Assembly: GCF_020177055.1 (NCBI RefSeq)
Contig: NZ_JAIQXT010000001.1
Location: forward strand, 682,001 to 746,000
Origin: Sphingomonas sp. R647
Lineage (GTDB): Bacteria; Pseudomonadota; Alphaproteobacteria; Sphingomonadales; Sphingomonadaceae
Length of the DNA: 64,000 nucleotides
Direction of reading: 5' to 3'
Below, piece after piece: positions 61,584 to 64,000 of the stretch. A program made the translations under genes and the position numbers. Under the pieces are notes generated by a model. It did no database searches. It had not been told where the DNA came from and was given only the letters and a program-made list of their open reading frames with translations. Each line of letters opens with the position of its first letter. Positions within the stretch are counted from its first letter, which is position 1.

Positions 61584-62463
61584 GCACCGTCTCCACCAGC
61601 TGCGTCAGGCTGCCGTCATGTCGAAAGCCAAGCGCATCGGCGCGCGCGGTAGCCAGGTCGGGATAGCTCCCGAATGTGGCGCGCGTTGCCGGAATTTCCT
61701 CGAACCGGATGCCGGAGACATCGCCATGGCGCGCCAGTTCGGCAACAAGATCAGCGATCGTCACACGCAGCGCGGGAAGCGTCACCGCCTCCTGCGCCGT
61801 CCGCTCGCTCAGCGCCGCCGCAACCAGATTGGCCGCGCAGCATCGCACCGACATCAACCAGCTGGTCGCGTCAGCAGCCACTGGCACGCAAAGCGGCGTT
61901 CCGGCCAGAGCGGTGTGGAAGACATCGCTTAGGAACGCCGACCCAAATCCACCCGCTGCCGCCGGTCGCGCGACGATGCCGGGCAGGCGCAAAGCGATAC
62001 CGGAAGCCACCCCCCGTCGTACCGCATCGGTAAAGGCCAGCTCGACCATGCGCTTGTGCGTGCCATAGACGCTGGCCGGCATCGGCACGGTCGCATCGTC
62101 CACCAAAGCAGGAAGCGCGCCGCCAAACACCGCGATCGACCCCGCGATCACCAGCCGGCGGCCGCGCATCGCCTGGATCAGCGCCAGCGGGACATCGAGG
62201 TTGATCGCCCGCGACGCAGCGGAATCGCGCTCGGCCGCACCGCCCGGAAGCGCCGCGAGGTGCAGCACAGCATCGATGCGCGGCGCCGTCAGCGCGGTGA
62301 TGACCGCCGGGTCGGTGAGGTCACCGGCAAGCGTTTCATACCCACCGAACCCAGCCACCTCCCGATCGGCGAGCAACAGCTCGACCTCCGGGTGCTGTTC
62401 GGCAAGCTGGCGCACGACCGCCCGGCCGACGAACCCCGCCGCGCCGGTGATCGCCAGCAACAT
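61570..62463 (-). CDS. NAD-dependent epimerase/dehydratase family protein, D-erythronate dehydrogenase-like
   Basis: A 297-aa extended SDR: TGAAGFVGRAVV at residues 7-18, LHLAALPGG, SIAVFGGALPALV and the YGTHKRM Tyr/Lys pair. The VFG..LP..V.D pattern and GIALRLPGIVARP resemble D-erythronate dehydrogenase (DenD), which oxidises a four-carbon sugar acid. Here, with an SDR, a cupin and an MFS gene, it may act on a polyhydroxylated or cyclic diol intermediate instead. It starts by sharing a base with the cupin stop (TAATG). The substrate is uncertain. Confidence 0.75.
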   Translation of the reverse strand: MLLAITGAAGFVGRAVVRQLAEQHPEVELLLADREVAGFGGYETLAGDLTDPAVITALTAPRIDAVLHLAALPGGAAERDSAASRAINLDVPLALIQAMRGRRLVIAGSIAVFGGALPALVDDATVPMPASVYGTHKRMVELAFTDAVRRGVASGIALRLPGIVARPAAAGGFGSAFLSDVFHTALAGTPLCVPVAADATSWLMSVRCCAANLVAAALSERTAQEAVTLPALRVTIADLVAELARHGDVSGIRFEEIPATRATFGSYPDLATARADALGFRHDGSLTQLVETVLADL

Positions 62464-63029
62464 TACCGCTTGAGCTCAGGCGCGAACTCGCCGTCGATCA
62501 GGATGAAGGCGATCCGGCAATTGGCGTCCGAGCGGTTCGACCAGCCATGGTTGGTGCCACGCTGGATCACGATGTCGCCCGCGCGCACGGTGACCTCGCC
62601 CTCGTCCATGATCAGGACCAACTCACCCTCCAGCACGATGCCGTAATCGATCGTCTCGGTGCGATGCATCAGCGCGTGGCGGCTGCCCTCGCCAGAATGC
62701 GCCGACGCGTCGCCAGCGCCGACCTCGGCGAAATGCGCCTGCGCCTCTTCGGGCGACATGGTGCGGATCTCATCATTCTCGGGCGGTATGTCGAGCACGC
62801 GGATGCGGGTGCCACCCTTGGGCGGGGCGAGCTTGATGCCGTCCTCATGCGGCTCGCCCGATGCGGCGTCGAGCAGCACCGGGGTCGACTGCGTGTTCCA
62901 GACCTCGTGGAACATCGGCCCCGACGGTCCGCCGATCTGCTGCACGCGCGGTGCGGCGCCATCCTCCTGGATGATCGCGCGACCGCTCGCGTCATGGCCG
63001 GTGACAACGCGGCGAACGGGCTTGGTCAT
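62463..63029 (-). CDS. Cupin-domain protein
   Basis: A 188-aa protein with an N-terminal variable part and one C-terminal cupin_2 domain (about 110-180: HRTETIDYGIVLEGELVLIMDEGEVTV, GDIVIQRGTNHGWSN). One potential metal His (HRTET) and one in NHGW are present. Such proteins appear in aromatic and gentisate-like clusters and may bind a small acid or isomerise it; a catalytic role is not established. ATG 63029 is preferred to 63035 because AAGGAG is then 7-8 bp away. It lies 2 bp after the MFS stop. Confidence 0.75.
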   Translation of the reverse strand: MTKPVRRVVTGHDASGRAIIQEDGAAPRVQQIGGPSGPMFHEVWNTQSTPVLLDAASGEPHEDGIKLAPPKGGTRIRVLDIPPENDEIRTMSPEEAQAHFAEVGAGDASAHSGEGSRHALMHRTETIDYGIVLEGELVLIMDEGEVTVRAGDIVIQRGTNHGWSNRSDANCRIAFILIDGEFAPELKR

Positions 63030-63031
63030 AG

Positions 63032-64000
63032 TCATGCTCCTTGAGTGACAGGGCTACGGCGCAGCAGCGCGACACCCGCGCCAATCGCTGCCGCAGCGGC
63101 ATAGAAGAGGAAGACGCCCGACAGGCCGCCGAGTACGCCCGACAGCGCAACCGCGACGATCGGCGCGACGAACTGCGCGAGGAAGAAGGAGCCGGTCCAC
63201 ACGCCCGTCCCGCGCCCGCGCGTCTCGGGCGGCAGGCGACGCAGCACCCAGGCGAGCATCGTCGGGAGCATCAGGCCATTGCCGATCGAGATCACCACGG
63301 CGCACGCCGCAGTCAGTGCGAAGCTATCGGACAGCGCGATGCCGACATAGCCGAGCGCAACCAGCGGCAGCCCGATCGACAACAATGTCTCGCCCGACCA
63401 GCCCTTGAGCCGCCCGAACAGCATCGACCCCGCCATCACGCCGAGGTTCGCCGCCGCACCGGCAAGGCCAATCGTAGCGGGCGAGGTAACCCCCGTCGCC
63501 TCGATCACCGGACCCAGCTGGACGATCAGCGTGTAGAACAGCATCCCGATGCCAAAGGTGATCGCGACCAGCATCGCGATGCCCTGCGCCTTGCCCGCCG
63601 CTGCGGGTGCAGTCGCGACAGTCTTGGCCGGTTCGAACAGAATCATCGCGGCGGCAAGCGCCACGGGAAGCGCAAGCAGATACAGCCAGAACGGCCCGCG
63701 CGACCCCAATGCCTCGCCCAGCGCGCCGCCCGCCGCGATCAGCACGATCGCGCTGACGCTCGCCGTGGCGATCTGGATCGACACCCAGCGCTCGCGCCGC
63801 TCGCCGGTGAAGTAATCGCCGACCAGTGCCGTCGCGACCGTCATGATGATCGCCTCGGTCACCCCCAGCGCCACGCGCGCAGCGAGGATCATGCGCAGAT
63901 CTTCAAGCATCAGCGGCAACAGGCCGAAGCCCGCATAGCCGACCAGCGCAGCGATCAGCAGCCGCTTGCGCCCAACCTTGTCCGACAGCCAGCCGGCGAG
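63032..64000 (-). CDS. MFS transporter, partial (5' end beyond the window)
   Basis: The C-terminal 322 residues of a major facilitator. The frame stays open to the window edge, where it encodes GWLSDKVGRKRLL, the loop between segments 2 and 3, so roughly 60-90 N-terminal residues are missing. Later segments include VALGVTEAIIMTVATALVGDYF and GNGLMLPTMLAWVLRRLPPETRGRGTG. It resembles aromatic-acid or drug-type facilitators. As the first visible gene of the operon with cupin, DenD-like and SDR genes, it probably imports the pathway substrate. It ends with TGA 2 bp before the cupin start. Confidence 0.82.
   Translation of the reverse strand, partial: LAGWLSDKVGRKRLLIAALVGYAGFGLLPLMLEDLRMILAARVALGVTEAIIMTVATALVGDYFTGERRERWVSIQIATASVSAIVLIAAGGALGEALGSRGPFWLYLLALPVALAAAMILFEPAKTVATAPAAAGKAQGIAMLVAITFGIGMLFYTLIVQLGPVIEATGVTSPATIGLAGAAANLGVMAGSMLFGRLKGWSGETLLSIGLPLVALGYVGIALSDSFALTAACAVVISIGNGLMLPTMLAWVLRRLPPETRGRGTGVWTGSFFLAQFVAPIVAVALSGVLGGLSGVFLFYAAAAAIGAGVALLRRSPVTQGA

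Overview
The window is about 64 kb of chromosome-like, GC-rich DNA with dense, often overlapping genes. It looks like a Sphingomonas-type alphaproteobacterium. The grounds are two large TonB-dependent receptors, a FerA/FerB/LigV-style ferulate route built on an ADP-forming CoA ligase, a neutral-ceramidase-like protein, many secreted esterases and glycosidases, and intergenic CCCCTCCC-type palindromes. No rRNA, tRNA, transposase, phage or CRISPR feature was seen. Family assignments come from reading motifs in the translations, not from database searches.

Layout. (1) 0-10 kb: a LacI-type regulator, two exported alpha/beta hydrolases, an MmgE/PrpD protein, then vdh - DUF3237 - hydroxycinnamoyl-CoA hydratase/lyase - feruloyl-CoA synthetase, i.e. 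side-chain shortening of ferulate/p-coumarate to vanillate/4-hydroxybenzoate. (2) 10-25 kb: two MarR regulators, a TonB receptor, a complete TRAP transporter (DctQ-DctM-DctP), four consecutive class III (CaiB/BaiF) CoA-transferases, a 768-aa protein resembling two fused 2-hydroxyacyl-CoA dehydratase subunits but lacking the iron-sulfur cysteines, and an aldo/keto reductase. From the TRAP genes to the dehydratase-like gene the genes touch or overlap, so they look like one operon. This is the best candidate for an undescribed catabolic system. (3) 24.7-36.9 kb: an L-arabinose/arabinan locus (GntR regulator, FAH-type dehydratase, sugar 1-dehydrogenase, GH51, arabonate dehydratase, aldose epimerase, FucP-like permease, GH43, esterase), interrupted by two lower-GC genes (DUF6678-like, DUF4291).

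(4) 37-41 kb: the conserved TesA-type lipase with a divergent ABC ATPase/FtsX-like permease pair. (5) 41-53.3 kb: a regulon defined by seven near-identical GCAATCGATTGC palindromes and a LacI regulator encoded inside it. Members are a ceramidase-like amidase, ROK fructokinase, GH68 fructosidase, three unlike esterases, an MFS carrier and a TonB receptor. The content suggests use of sucrose or fructan, possibly acylated. (6) 53-56.5 kb: a secreted S1 protease and a GGDEF-EAL protein. (7) 56.6-64 kb: a LysR regulator divergent from an extradiol dioxygenase-like gene, a C-C hydrolase-like gene and an FAH-family hydrolase. An opposing operon (MFS, cupin, DenD-like dehydrogenase, SDR) runs off the right edge. 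Together these look like a ring-cleavage pathway of unknown substrate.

Themes: each catabolic block carries its own regulator and, in most cases, a visible candidate operator. CCCCTCCC-type palindromes sit at several gene boundaries. Several blocks could converge on plant-wall or plant-metabolite substrates (arabinan, feruloyl esters, sucrose derivatives), but that link is inference.
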